The notes under the pieces: model-generated | Databases searched by the model: none | Told to the model about the DNA's origin: nothing | What the model saw: the letters and a program-made list of their open reading frames with translations, nothing else | Assembly (NCBI GenBank): GCA_031285565.1 | Contig: JAITVY010000025.1 | Coordinates: forward strand, 1-52,547 | Direction of reading: 5' to 3' | Length of the DNA stretch: 52,547 bases | From: Tannerella sp. | GTDB lineage: Bacteria > Bacteroidota > Bacteroidia > Bacteroidales > Tannerellaceae | Made by a program: the position numbers and the translations under genes | Part shown: positions 45,551-52,547 of the stretch, in pieces | How the letters are laid out: every line of letters starts with the position of its first letter | Numbering within the stretch: position 1 is the first letter of the stretch

Positions 45551-46818
45551 TTATTATAGTGATAAATGCCTATCTTGTTTGCATGATGGTCTTCACCATG
45601 CTATATATTCTCAGGCATTATTTTGTTTCTCTAAACCGGCTTTTCGGCCGTCAGAGACTGTCGCATCATGATATTATTGATGATGATTTTTTCTATGTGA
45701 CGATCATTGTTCCGATGCACAATGAGGAGAAGGTTATCGATGGAGTGTTAAATTCGCTCAGACGATGTGATTATCCTCATGACCGTATGGAGATTATCGG
45801 TTTGAATGATCATTCTACGGACCGGACGGCTGAAATTCTTGACGGGTATGTTGAGAAATCCCGCCGCGACCCGAATGGATGGCCTGTTATTACGGCATTT
45901 CATCGTTATCAGGGTCCTCGTGGTAAGCAAAATGCATTGAACGATGCACTTGAGGTTGCCAAAGGGGAGATTATCCTGGTTTTTGATGCGGATTATCTTC
46001 CTCCGCGCGATATTATCCGTTCGCTGGCAGCTAATTTCAAAGATCCTGAGGTGGGTGCAGTTATGGGGCGGGTTATTCCGATTAATACAAAGACAAATCT
46101 GCTGATGCGTCTGGAGGACCTTGAGCGTACGGGTGGTTACCAGATAGACCAACAGGCTAAATATAACAGCGGTTTTATTCCTTTATACGGAGGAACGGTG
46201 GGTGGTTTCAGAAAGAGTGCTATCCTTGATTTAGGTGGTTTTGTAGGAAATATTCTTGCAGAAGATACGGAGTTGACTTTTCGCCTGATTGTTAACGGCT
46301 GGGAAATTGTGTATGACAACAGGGCCGAATGTTACGAAGAATCGCCGGAGAGCTGGGAGGCTCGTGCCAAGCAGATCCGTCGTTGGAGTCGCGGGCATAA
46401 CCAGATCTTACTTACCCGGCTTCTTCCGTTTTTGTTTTCATCGAAGTTGAGTTTCCGCCAGAAGTTTGACGGGACGCTTGTCCTTTTCATTTATTTATTG
46501 CCGCTTCTTTGGTGGATCAGTTGGTTTTTACTGTTTGTTATCTGGTTTATTGACGATATTGGTTTTGCCCAGTGGCTGGTGCCTGTTGCTATCACCCTGG
46601 TACATGGTAGTGTCGGTAATTTTGCTCCGTTTTTCCAGATAGGGATCGGTTCGTTGCTTGACGGTTCTTCGAGGCGTGTACTTTTGTTGCCGTATTTCCT
46701 GTATTACTTTTCTTTCAGTCTTTGGTTTACGAGTTTAGGCGCTTTGCAGGCTTTTGTGGATGTTGTTACCCGGCGAGCGGTTACGTGGCAAAAGACAGAA
46801 CGGATACGGGCAACGTGA
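45535..46818 (+). CDS. Processive family 2 glycosyltransferase (polysaccharide synthase)
   Basis: A 427-residue membrane synthase of the cellulose/chitin/poly-GlcNAc type. One N-terminal helix precedes the GT-A domain (IIVPMHNEEKVIDGVL, ND near 88, VFDADYLPPRD as the DxD motif, TVGGFRKSAI, EDTELTFRL as the base region, and QIRRWSRGHNQ as the QxxRW motif). Three or four C-terminal helices would form the channel that passes the polymer. These motifs mark a processive enzyme that links UDP- or GDP-sugars while exporting the chain. No PilZ domain is visible, so cyclic-di-GMP control is not indicated. It ends the four-gene cluster. Confidence 0.92.
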   Translation: MAKDIIIIVINAYLVCMMVFTMLYILRHYFVSLNRLFGRQRLSHHDIIDDDFFYVTIIVPMHNEEKVIDGVLNSLRRCDYPHDRMEIIGLNDHSTDRTAEILDGYVEKSRRDPNGWPVITAFHRYQGPRGKQNALNDALEVAKGEIILVFDADYLPPRDIIRSLAANFKDPEVGAVMGRVIPINTKTNLLMRLEDLERTGGYQIDQQAKYNSGFIPLYGGTVGGFRKSAILDLGGFVGNILAEDTELTFRLIVNGWEIVYDNRAECYEESPESWEARAKQIRRWSRGHNQILLTRLLPFLFSSKLSFRQKFDGTLVLFIYLLPLLWWISWFLLFVIWFIDDIGFAQWLVPVAITLVHGSVGNFAPFFQIGIGSLLDGSSRRVLLLPYFLYYFSFSLWFTSLGALQAFVDVVTRRAVTWQKTERIRAT

Positions 46819-46842
46819 CGATTTTTTTAGCCGGGTGAGGGA

Positions 46843-46876
46843 CATGGGGTATAATTGGTTATTCATATACCCCATG
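46843..46876. terminator. 11-bp hairpin between the GT2 gene and cas13b
   Basis: CATGGGGTATA (46843-46853) pairs with TATACCCCATG (46866-46876) around a 12-base loop, between convergent genes. It probably serves both transcripts and marks the border of the CRISPR locus. Confidence 0.65.
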
Positions 46877-46908
46877 ATAGTCCTACTCCCTGTAATGTGA
46901 ATTTATTC

Positions 46909-49900
46909 TTATTCAGCTTTTCCTTTTAATTTTTCAAATCTTTTATGGATATGGGGTGCAACTTCCGGTAATATTATTTTTCTTACACTTTCCATTACCG
47001 GATAATTGTTGTGACAGAAAGCGTTCCGTATCACTCTCATGTCTTCTTTTTCCTGATCGGTTAATTTGTCGGTTTCTTTTAGCAGATCCTTGAATTGATG
47101 TTGCTTTTCTTTATATTCGGTGTGCTTGTCAACGATTGATTTTTCAAATTCCTGGGCAAGTTTGAATATGGCTGTCCGTTTCATATCGTATTTTTCGAGT
47201 TCTTTCTCTAATGTTTCCCGGTCAACTTCAATCGATTCAACCTGTTCGAGCAATACTTTGATCCGTTGGTCATACACAAACCGGAAGAAATCGCCATAGT
47301 TTTTGAGTTTCAAGCTTTCCTGCCGTATTGTTTTGGATGTTCCGTCGGACATTATTAAGTTGATGCTAAAAGGTATTTTCAGAGATAATATGTTTGAATT
47401 TTCTTCATCCAACCGGATATTTTTGAGTTTGTATTGTTCTATTTCGTTGAGGTTGTCTTTTCCCCATTCGCTTTTCAGTAATATTTCTTTAGCCATTAAG
47501 AACAATAGCATGTCTTGTATTTTATATTGGCGGATGACTTTTTCATTCCTTTTATAATCGTTCAATAATGATTTTATGATACGTGTTAAGCGAAGTTTTT
47601 CCCATTCTTTAATAATCTTTTCTAAATCAATATTTTTACACTGCTTGTTGTTTTTTATTTTCGTATTTATCTCTCGATATTGTAAGGCAAGACTATCCTT
47701 TTTTTCTGGCTCAAAATCAACTTCTTTAAAGTTTATACAGGCTTGTCTCATTTTTTCAAAACTTGGTTTGAAAAGGTCTTCGCGCCTGAAGTAACGACCG
47801 TACTTGTTCGACTCTTTCCATTCTTTATTTGCCAGATTTTCAATTCTTTTATTCATAACATCTTCACCAACTTCTTTTTCCAATTCCTGCAAAGTGAAAT
47901 AATGTTGTCGTAGCTGTCGTCTGTTATTCCTTTCGTTTCTAAGTTTGTCAAAAGCTTCATAGCCACGTTTGTAATTGTAGAATGGCTGAGAACTATCATT
48001 GCATACATGGGTAAAATATTCGTTGATTAAGAATGTTACATTACATTTTTCTTTACCATCTTTATCTTTTTTATTGAGTGCACCTGTTATACCAGCATTC
48101 TTTTCGTACGTGGTTTTTAGCTTTTTCTTTATGTCTTCGGTAAATAATCCACGTGGTAATTCGATGGGTTGTTCTGCATAACGTTTTGCCAGTCCGGTAT
48201 AAAAATCGTTATTCCGTGTAGCCCATTTTTGTCTTCCGGAATAGAGGAATGAATATGAAGTAAAATCTCCGTCACTGATACATTTTTTTAAATATTTAAT
48301 CCGTTGTTTCATATATATTTCATAAAAGGCGATGGTATCTTTGGGCATTTTATCCACTACATTTGATAAGAACGGATGCGGATTGTTATTTCCTATCAGT
48401 CCGGCACTTACAAGCATTCTTCTTAATTCGTCTATCGATTTGTCGTAAATGGCCAGTGATGCCTGCATAATCTGGAAGTTCATGCCGGTAAGCTTATCTC
48501 TACCCTGATTGCAGGTTGGTTGCATTAGCACAATATCTTCGGAGAGGAAACGGGCCAGCCATCCGGCTTTTATTTCAACATGTTTATCTTTCCCGATTTT
48601 GTTGTCTTTGCTACCGATCAGTTTTTTATCACTTTTCAATTTTTCAACTTGACGTTCCGACCAGTTGATCATTCTTTCAATCTGCACTTTCGACTGTTTA
48701 TTAAAACGTTCGCGTGCATTAACATCTTTCCCCGTCAGGTAGTCGCATATTTTATCCGGGATGTCATTCAGGTTCAGTTGATAGTTTTCTTTGATATAGG
48801 ATGCTGCTTGTTCCTTAGTTGTGAAACCGGGTTTGAGTTTGCCTTTTTGGATATCCGTAAATAGTTTTTGATAATATCGTATGTATTCTTTGATGATTTT
48901 TTCAGTTTCGCCTTTGTTTTCTTTATTGCATAGCAGGTTATGAAACAACATAGCCGGTAGTTCATGTATGCTTAGCCAGGCATCGGGAGGTATGCAGTTT
49001 GTTTCCTTGCCTTTAATTTCCGGTAAGAAACAATCTGTCCGGAGTGTTTCTCTTAAAGCCAGACCGATCCTGTTGCCATTGAATACATAATTGGCCCGGT
49101 GGTCGGTAATGTATGGTTCTTCGTCAGCTGTATCCTGCTTAATTTCTTCGAATGGTCGTATCAGGCCAGCCCATTTCTCTTTACGTTCTTCTTCTATCTT
49201 GCCCAGGCGGCCGAATCCGTTCAGTTCCTTTTGCAATGACCTTACTCTATCGTCCGTATCACTATCGATCCCTTTTTTGTTGTAAAACTCATAACGGTAT
49301 TTACCTAACGAAACCTGGAAGCGTATGTCTTTAAATAGTTCATTGTCGTCGATATAACGAAGTGCGAAATAGGAGAAGCGGTTCTGATAGCGTTTCATCA
49401 ATATTTCATTTCCTTTGCTATCGGTTTCGTTTTCATTATCCGTATCTTCTGCCTTGATTCTGAAAATATCCTGATCTTCTTCGCTTAATGTTTCGAATAA
49501 TTCACCGGGGCATTTCTTTAACTCATTTAGCATATCGAGCCCCAATGCAGAAATTGATTTTGTGCTATCAATCCTTGCTTTGGGTAATTGCATGCGATAG
49601 ATACTGAACATTTCGAGAATAATTTTCTTTTGTTCTTTCGATGCATTTCTAGGGAAGAATTTCAATTCTGCATTATCGAGGAATAATGTGATATATTTTT
49701 TTTCCAGGAAGAGACAAATCAGGAGGGTGAGCCCTTTAGGAGATAGTGTTTTATATGTCTTATTCTCTGGACCTGCTTTCTTTACTGTATCTAATTTATA
49801 AAAGAAATCATCTCTCTCAACGAAATGTGTCTGTATTTTTTTATCTATTACGATGGTGTTTCCGTTTTCGTCCAGTTTATCTTCTTTTTTGTAGCGACCG

Positions 49901-50412
49901 TCAGTAATAAATTTCAGATCGGCTTCGGTGAAATTAAACCGTTCCGCAGCTTTCCGTCGTGATCCGTCGAAAGCGTTTTTCAGATAGTATACCAATTGAT
50001 TCTGGGATCTGAGGTAATCCTCGTTTTCCAGCCTGTCGTCTACGAAGTATTGGTGTGAGTATTGATCCCGAAACAGATTCAACAGCTTGAAAACGTTCGT
50101 CAGAATTTCATAATACATTTTAGGTGTAGCGGTTTTTTCGTTAACCTCTTTTTTCCCGAACTCATTGTCCAGCATTGGTGGCAGGAAAGAGAAATGCTTA
50201 TGTAGCTGTTTGATGATTTTTACTTTTTGGTCGGCTTTCGAATTATTAGTAAGTGTTGTCAGGACTTTCATTTCCCACAGGCGGTTTTCTTTGTTGTCGC
50301 TTTCTTCCAAGCCGATGATTTTTGAGATATGCGATAATGAGATAAAAGCATTTTGGCGGGCCATATTGAGGTAGGCTCCGTAAACGTGTTTGATGTGTTG
50401 ACTCTGTTCCAT
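46909..50412 (-). CDS. cas13b: Cas13b, type VI-B RNA-guided RNA endonuclease
   Basis: The single effector of a type VI-B CRISPR system, 1167 residues. It cleaves target RNA, and collateral RNA, once guided by a crRNA. Both HEPN motifs are intact: R115-DQYS-H120 in LFRDQYSHQYF and R1129-NAFC-H1134 in VIRNAFCHNNYP, near the two ends as in other Cas13b proteins (Bergeyella zoohelcum Cas13b uses R116/H121). The lysine-rich middle is typical for crRNA handling. The size is within the usual range of about 1050-1220 residues. It starts at 50412 with a minus-strand promoter upstream, and it is divergent from the CorA-like gene. No csx27, csx28, cas1 or cas2 is adjacent in the window. Confidence 0.97.
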   Translation of the reverse strand: MEQSQHIKHVYGAYLNMARQNAFISLSHISKIIGLEESDNKENRLWEMKVLTTLTNNSKADQKVKIIKQLHKHFSFLPPMLDNEFGKKEVNEKTATPKMYYEILTNVFKLLNLFRDQYSHQYFVDDRLENEDYLRSQNQLVYYLKNAFDGSRRKAAERFNFTEADLKFITDGRYKKEDKLDENGNTIVIDKKIQTHFVERDDFFYKLDTVKKAGPENKTYKTLSPKGLTLLICLFLEKKYITLFLDNAELKFFPRNASKEQKKIILEMFSIYRMQLPKARIDSTKSISALGLDMLNELKKCPGELFETLSEEDQDIFRIKAEDTDNENETDSKGNEILMKRYQNRFSYFALRYIDDNELFKDIRFQVSLGKYRYEFYNKKGIDSDTDDRVRSLQKELNGFGRLGKIEEERKEKWAGLIRPFEEIKQDTADEEPYITDHRANYVFNGNRIGLALRETLRTDCFLPEIKGKETNCIPPDAWLSIHELPAMLFHNLLCNKENKGETEKIIKEYIRYYQKLFTDIQKGKLKPGFTTKEQAASYIKENYQLNLNDIPDKICDYLTGKDVNARERFNKQSKVQIERMINWSERQVEKLKSDKKLIGSKDNKIGKDKHVEIKAGWLARFLSEDIVLMQPTCNQGRDKLTGMNFQIMQASLAIYDKSIDELRRMLVSAGLIGNNNPHPFLSNVVDKMPKDTIAFYEIYMKQRIKYLKKCISDGDFTSYSFLYSGRQKWATRNNDFYTGLAKRYAEQPIELPRGLFTEDIKKKLKTTYEKNAGITGALNKKDKDGKEKCNVTFLINEYFTHVCNDSSQPFYNYKRGYEAFDKLRNERNNRRQLRQHYFTLQELEKEVGEDVMNKRIENLANKEWKESNKYGRYFRREDLFKPSFEKMRQACINFKEVDFEPEKKDSLALQYREINTKIKNNKQCKNIDLEKIIKEWEKLRLTRIIKSLLNDYKRNEKVIRQYKIQDMLLFLMAKEILLKSEWGKDNLNEIEQYKLKNIRLDEENSNILSLKIPFSINLIMSDGTSKTIRQESLKLKNYGDFFRFVYDQRIKVLLEQVESIEVDRETLEKELEKYDMKRTAIFKLAQEFEKSIVDKHTEYKEKQHQFKDLLKETDKLTDQEKEDMRVIRNAFCHNNYPVMESVRKIILPEVAPHIHKRFEKLKGKAE

Positions 50413-50449
50413 AGTATTTATATTGGTTAGATTGATTTTTATTCCCGTG

Positions 50450-50480
50450 CTAAAATAAAGAAAAAATGAAGGTTTTCAAA
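50450..50480 (-). promoter_or_regulatory. cas13b: Probable cas13b promoter
   Basis: On the minus strand TTTG (50477-50480) is followed after 19 bases by TATTTTAG (50450-50457). This matches the Bacteroidota arrangement of TTTG and TAnnTTTG at proper spacing, with one substitution in the -7 box. It lies 37 bases before the start codon. Confidence 0.5.
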
Positions 50481-50520
50481 ATGAAAATTAACAGGTGTAA
50501 GGAAACCTTTGCTAAAACTG

Positions 50521-50528
50521 TATATTTG
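50521..50528 (+). promoter_or_regulatory. -7 box of the CorA-like gene
   Basis: TATATTTG matches TAnnTTTG, 38 bases before the start codon at 50567. It shares the 154-base gap with the divergent cas13b promoter, so the two genes could be co-regulated. Confidence 0.45.
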
Positions 50529-50566
50529 CAGATATAGTAGTAAATTAACAACAAAACTAATATGCG

Positions 50567-52105
50567 ATGGAAGAACAGGAAATTATTTTAAAGGATTCGA
50601 TAACTGTTATGTTATTACCTTTTAGCTATGAAGATGAGGCTTCTTTTCTTTTGCCGGAATCATCGATTTGGGAGCGGACTCACAATTTTACGGTAGATAA
50701 GAACTATTTGTATTCACATATCCAGAAGTTCCTGACAGGAAATGCTGTTCTTCCCAAGGATGCAAACATTGACGCGCAGGATTGTGTCATCTATAGTTTG
50801 AAGGATAATATAGAACAGGTTGCTGGTGACGACAAGTGTATTCTTAAAGTATTCGGGCAAACAATGCGACTAATGGGGAAAGATGATGCAATTGATAGTG
50901 TCGGTTTTAAATTGCTTAATGTGAAAAAAAACATGGCATCTCCCAAATTAATTTTACATCCGTATTCTTCAGTCGGATTGCTTATGCTAAGTTTTGAACT
51001 TGTAAGTAATGGTGCTAAACAGGATGATTTAATGTCATTGAATAACAAATTGCATAAGATAAAAAGTCAGCCTCCGTTGATTCGTGTTGAGTTGCCTGCC
51101 GAAGTTAATGAAAAGAAACTGGAAGAAGTTTATAAAATATACAGCTCATTGCATAAATATCAATTATTTAAATTTAAGAAAGAAGAAACAGAGGGTTGGT
51201 ATTTATATAATCTGGTTGCATTTCTGTTGTTTGATTTTAACCCGGATAAACAACAGGTTGGAGTAACGTTGTTTAATAATGAGCGTTTTCATCTTGTTAC
51301 TTATTTTCTGATTGATTATGATGAAAAAGATGATGAGATGATACGTAATTTCATTCGCATATCCCGGGGACAGGATCTGAAATACAAGATAATGCCCGGT
51401 GATACAGAATATGGCAAAATGTATATACAAACATTTGAGAATATTTATCTGGTATCGAGTATTGAAGGGTCCGCTATCATGGCTGATTCGCAGCAGGGTG
51501 CGTTGAAGTTTATCGATGAGTTCAAAGGGCATTTTCTATCCCGTTACCTGTGGATTTATTTACTGGCTTTTTTACAAAGGCAGATTCTAGTAACATTATC
51601 GAAAGAACTAATGGATATAGATCTCGATGATGATGTAGTAGGAAATTCTAAAAACAAGTTGATTGATAAGCTTATCAAACAATCAAAGGTCAAGGTGAAT
51701 ACTTATTTCACGAGTATTTCCGATTATACGCAGCATAATGTGTTTTATCGTTTTTGTGTGCGACAATTGGATGTAAAGCAGCATTTTGATGAAATAAAAG
51801 AAAAGATAAACGATCTGGATATTATTCTGAAAGAGCAGGAATTGAAAATAAAAGAGCAGGAGTTAAAACTGAAAGAAGATGCTAAACAGAGTGAGAAAGA
51901 GCGAAATGAGGAGTTACAAATATTGCTGGGACGATTGATTATTCCTCAAATATTTTTAGCTCTATTGGTCTTTTTTAATATAACGGTTGATTTAAAGGGA
52001 TTATTAGCAGACTATTATTGTGTTTTTGTTGTTATCGCTTTTTTATGTATAATCGGTTTGATCTGTTTTATATTTCCTGTATTCAAATTGCTCCGTCGTA
52101 AGTGA
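50567..52105 (+). CDS. CorA-like two-helix membrane protein associated with Cas13b
   Basis: A 512-residue protein with the CorA layout: a large N-terminal soluble alpha/beta domain, a helical region from about 320 (RYLWIYLLAFLQRQILVTLSKEL onward) leading into a long coiled-coil stalk near 405-450 (LKEQELKIKEQELKLKE), two closely spaced membrane helices (about 454-476 and 485-507), and a basic C-terminus (LLRRK). The GMN motif of true magnesium channels is missing: the loop between the helices reads FNITVDLKGLLADYY. So it is a divergent, CorA-superfamily-like protein rather than a standard transporter. It sits between cas13b and the CRISPR array. It is not the size or type of Csx27 or Csx28. 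A membrane effector or regulator of the Cas13b response is the natural hypothesis; a direct role is not shown by sequence. Confidence 0.75.
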   Translation: MEEQEIILKDSITVMLLPFSYEDEASFLLPESSIWERTHNFTVDKNYLYSHIQKFLTGNAVLPKDANIDAQDCVIYSLKDNIEQVAGDDKCILKVFGQTMRLMGKDDAIDSVGFKLLNVKKNMASPKLILHPYSSVGLLMLSFELVSNGAKQDDLMSLNNKLHKIKSQPPLIRVELPAEVNEKKLEEVYKIYSSLHKYQLFKFKKEETEGWYLYNLVAFLLFDFNPDKQQVGVTLFNNERFHLVTYFLIDYDEKDDEMIRNFIRISRGQDLKYKIMPGDTEYGKMYIQTFENIYLVSSIEGSAIMADSQQGALKFIDEFKGHFLSRYLWIYLLAFLQRQILVTLSKELMDIDLDDDVVGNSKNKLIDKLIKQSKVKVNTYFTSISDYTQHNVFYRFCVRQLDVKQHFDEIKEKINDLDIILKEQELKIKEQELKLKEDAKQSEKERNEELQILLGRLIIPQIFLALLVFFNITVDLKGLLADYYCVFVVIAFLCIIGLICFIFPVFKLLRRK

Positions 52106-52166
52106 GAAAGAGACTTCGAGACTCTTAAAATCTAATATACATCCTTAATTAACATCTTATTACCGG

Positions 52167-52200
52167 AAAAGGGGAGGCGCCTGGCGCCTCCCCTTTTTTT
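52167..52200. terminator. Very strong GC-rich terminator between the CorA-like gene and the array
   Basis: AAAAGGGGAGGCGCC and GGCGCCTCCCCTTTT are nearly perfectly complementary and are followed by a T-run. An A-run on the left gives a U-tract on the minus strand too, so it can stop the rightward CorA-like transcript and a leftward CRISPR transcript. It separates the two units cleanly. Confidence 0.85.
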
Positions 52201-52232
52201 GTTTGCCGGTCAACAACCTTTTCAATATGCGT

Positions 52233-52547
52233 GTTGTCATACCTGCTCAACTGCAGGCTTCTACAACATAGGTTAAACGTCTAAGGATACCAAAAGCTTT
52301 TGTCATACCTGCTCAACTGCAGGCTTCTACAATACTCAAAATACTACATCCATGTTCCTCATAAAAAAGTTGTCATACCTACTCAAATGTAGGCTTCTAC
52401 AACTCCAACACGCTCAATCCTTATTTTAAATTTCCACATGCGTTGTCATACCTACTCAACTGCAGGCTTCTACAACACTCCCACGCCATGTTCCTCATAT
52501 AAAAAAAGTTGTCATACCTACTCAACTGCAGGCTTCTACAACACTCC
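52233..52547 (-). CRISPR. Type VI-B CRISPR array, trailer end (five repeats visible, runs off window)
   Basis: Five 35-base repeats at 52233-52267, 52299-52333, 52369-52403, 52442-52476 and 52508-52542, with spacers of 31, 35, 38 and 31 bases. Reverse-complemented, the repeat starts GTTGTAGAAGCC and ends GGTATGACAAC, with GTTGT/ACAAC termini as in Cas13b repeats (normally 36 bases). It folds with a 6-bp inner stem, GCCTGC with GTAGGT, and loop AGTTGA. Repeat 2 has changed end bases, repeat 3 carries loop and stem changes, and repeats 4 and 5 are identical. Degeneration toward the left, with the terminator there, suggests that the leader lies beyond the right edge and that crRNA is made from the minus strand. 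Confidence 0.93.

Noticed and set aside
50567..52105. Csx27 or Csx28 identity for the gene beside cas13b
   Set aside because: It is more than twice their length, has two membrane helices only at the C-terminus (Csx27 is multi-span throughout), and shows no R-x4-H HEPN motif like Csx28.
52201..52232. Additional degenerate CRISPR repeat left of repeat 1
   Set aside because: Only a CAACAAC stretch resembles a repeat end; the rest does not align, so it was not counted.
46909..52547. Adaptation genes cas1/cas2 in the CRISPR locus
   Set aside because: No open frame of suitable size or motif lies near cas13b within the window; they are usually absent from type VI-B loci.

Overview
The window looks like a chromosomal segment of a gut-type Bacteroidales bacterium, close to Parabacteroides or Bacteroides. 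The evidence is indirect: AT-rich DNA, a long-insert TatC of Bacteroidota type, lipoproteins with acidic residues after the lipobox cysteine, a hybrid two-component regulator, DUF4230 and DUF5063 proteins, and many upstream boxes matching the Bacteroidota -7 consensus TAnnTTTG. I saw no rRNA, tRNA or insertion sequence.

Positions 1-19250 are mostly housekeeping. They hold a surface-type lipoprotein, an ATGA-coupled operon (DUF5063 protein, RNase D-like exonuclease, RlmI-type rRNA methyltransferase), fabD, tatA-tatC-PBP1A, dnaB, a DUF1080 hydrolase, ettA, a sugar-oxidoreductase cluster with a Tat-signal lipoprotein dehydrogenase, a second lipoprotein, gapA and a GlxA-type regulator. Positions 19250-33230 hold a structured intergenic repeat, an orphan hybrid two-component regulator, queC-queF with a possible pseudoknotted leader, a DUF4139 protein, a DUF4230 pair, a C_GCAxxG_C_C redox protein, a ZIP zinc transporter, a GNAT acetyltransferase, an MFS exporter and a lipoprotein.

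Positions 33235-41480 form a leftward four-gene module: vWA protein, membrane lipoprotein, tubulin/FtsZ-like GTPase and a 1141-residue membrane papain-like peptidase. It resembles the FtsZ-like plus vWA membrane-remodelling neighbourhoods known from comparative genomics, with a papain-fold protease added. A second copy of the structured repeat follows. Positions 42645-46818 form a rightward four-gene module (membrane-anchored beta-helix/bactofilin-like protein, YaiO-type outer-membrane barrel, polytopic membrane protein, processive GT2 synthase) that looks like an exopolysaccharide synthesis and export unit.

The right end is a type VI-B CRISPR locus: cas13b (1167 residues, HEPN motifs R115/H120 and R1129/H1134) on the minus strand, a divergent gene for a 512-residue protein with CorA-like architecture, a strong terminator, and the trailer end of a CRISPR array running off the window. 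No cas1, cas2, csx27 or csx28 is visible. The Cas13b plus CorA-like pairing is the best candidate for an undescribed system here. Repeat-stem variation (C-G, U-A and G-U states) indicates that the crRNA comes from the minus strand. The trailer spacers are irregular and two share a common block.
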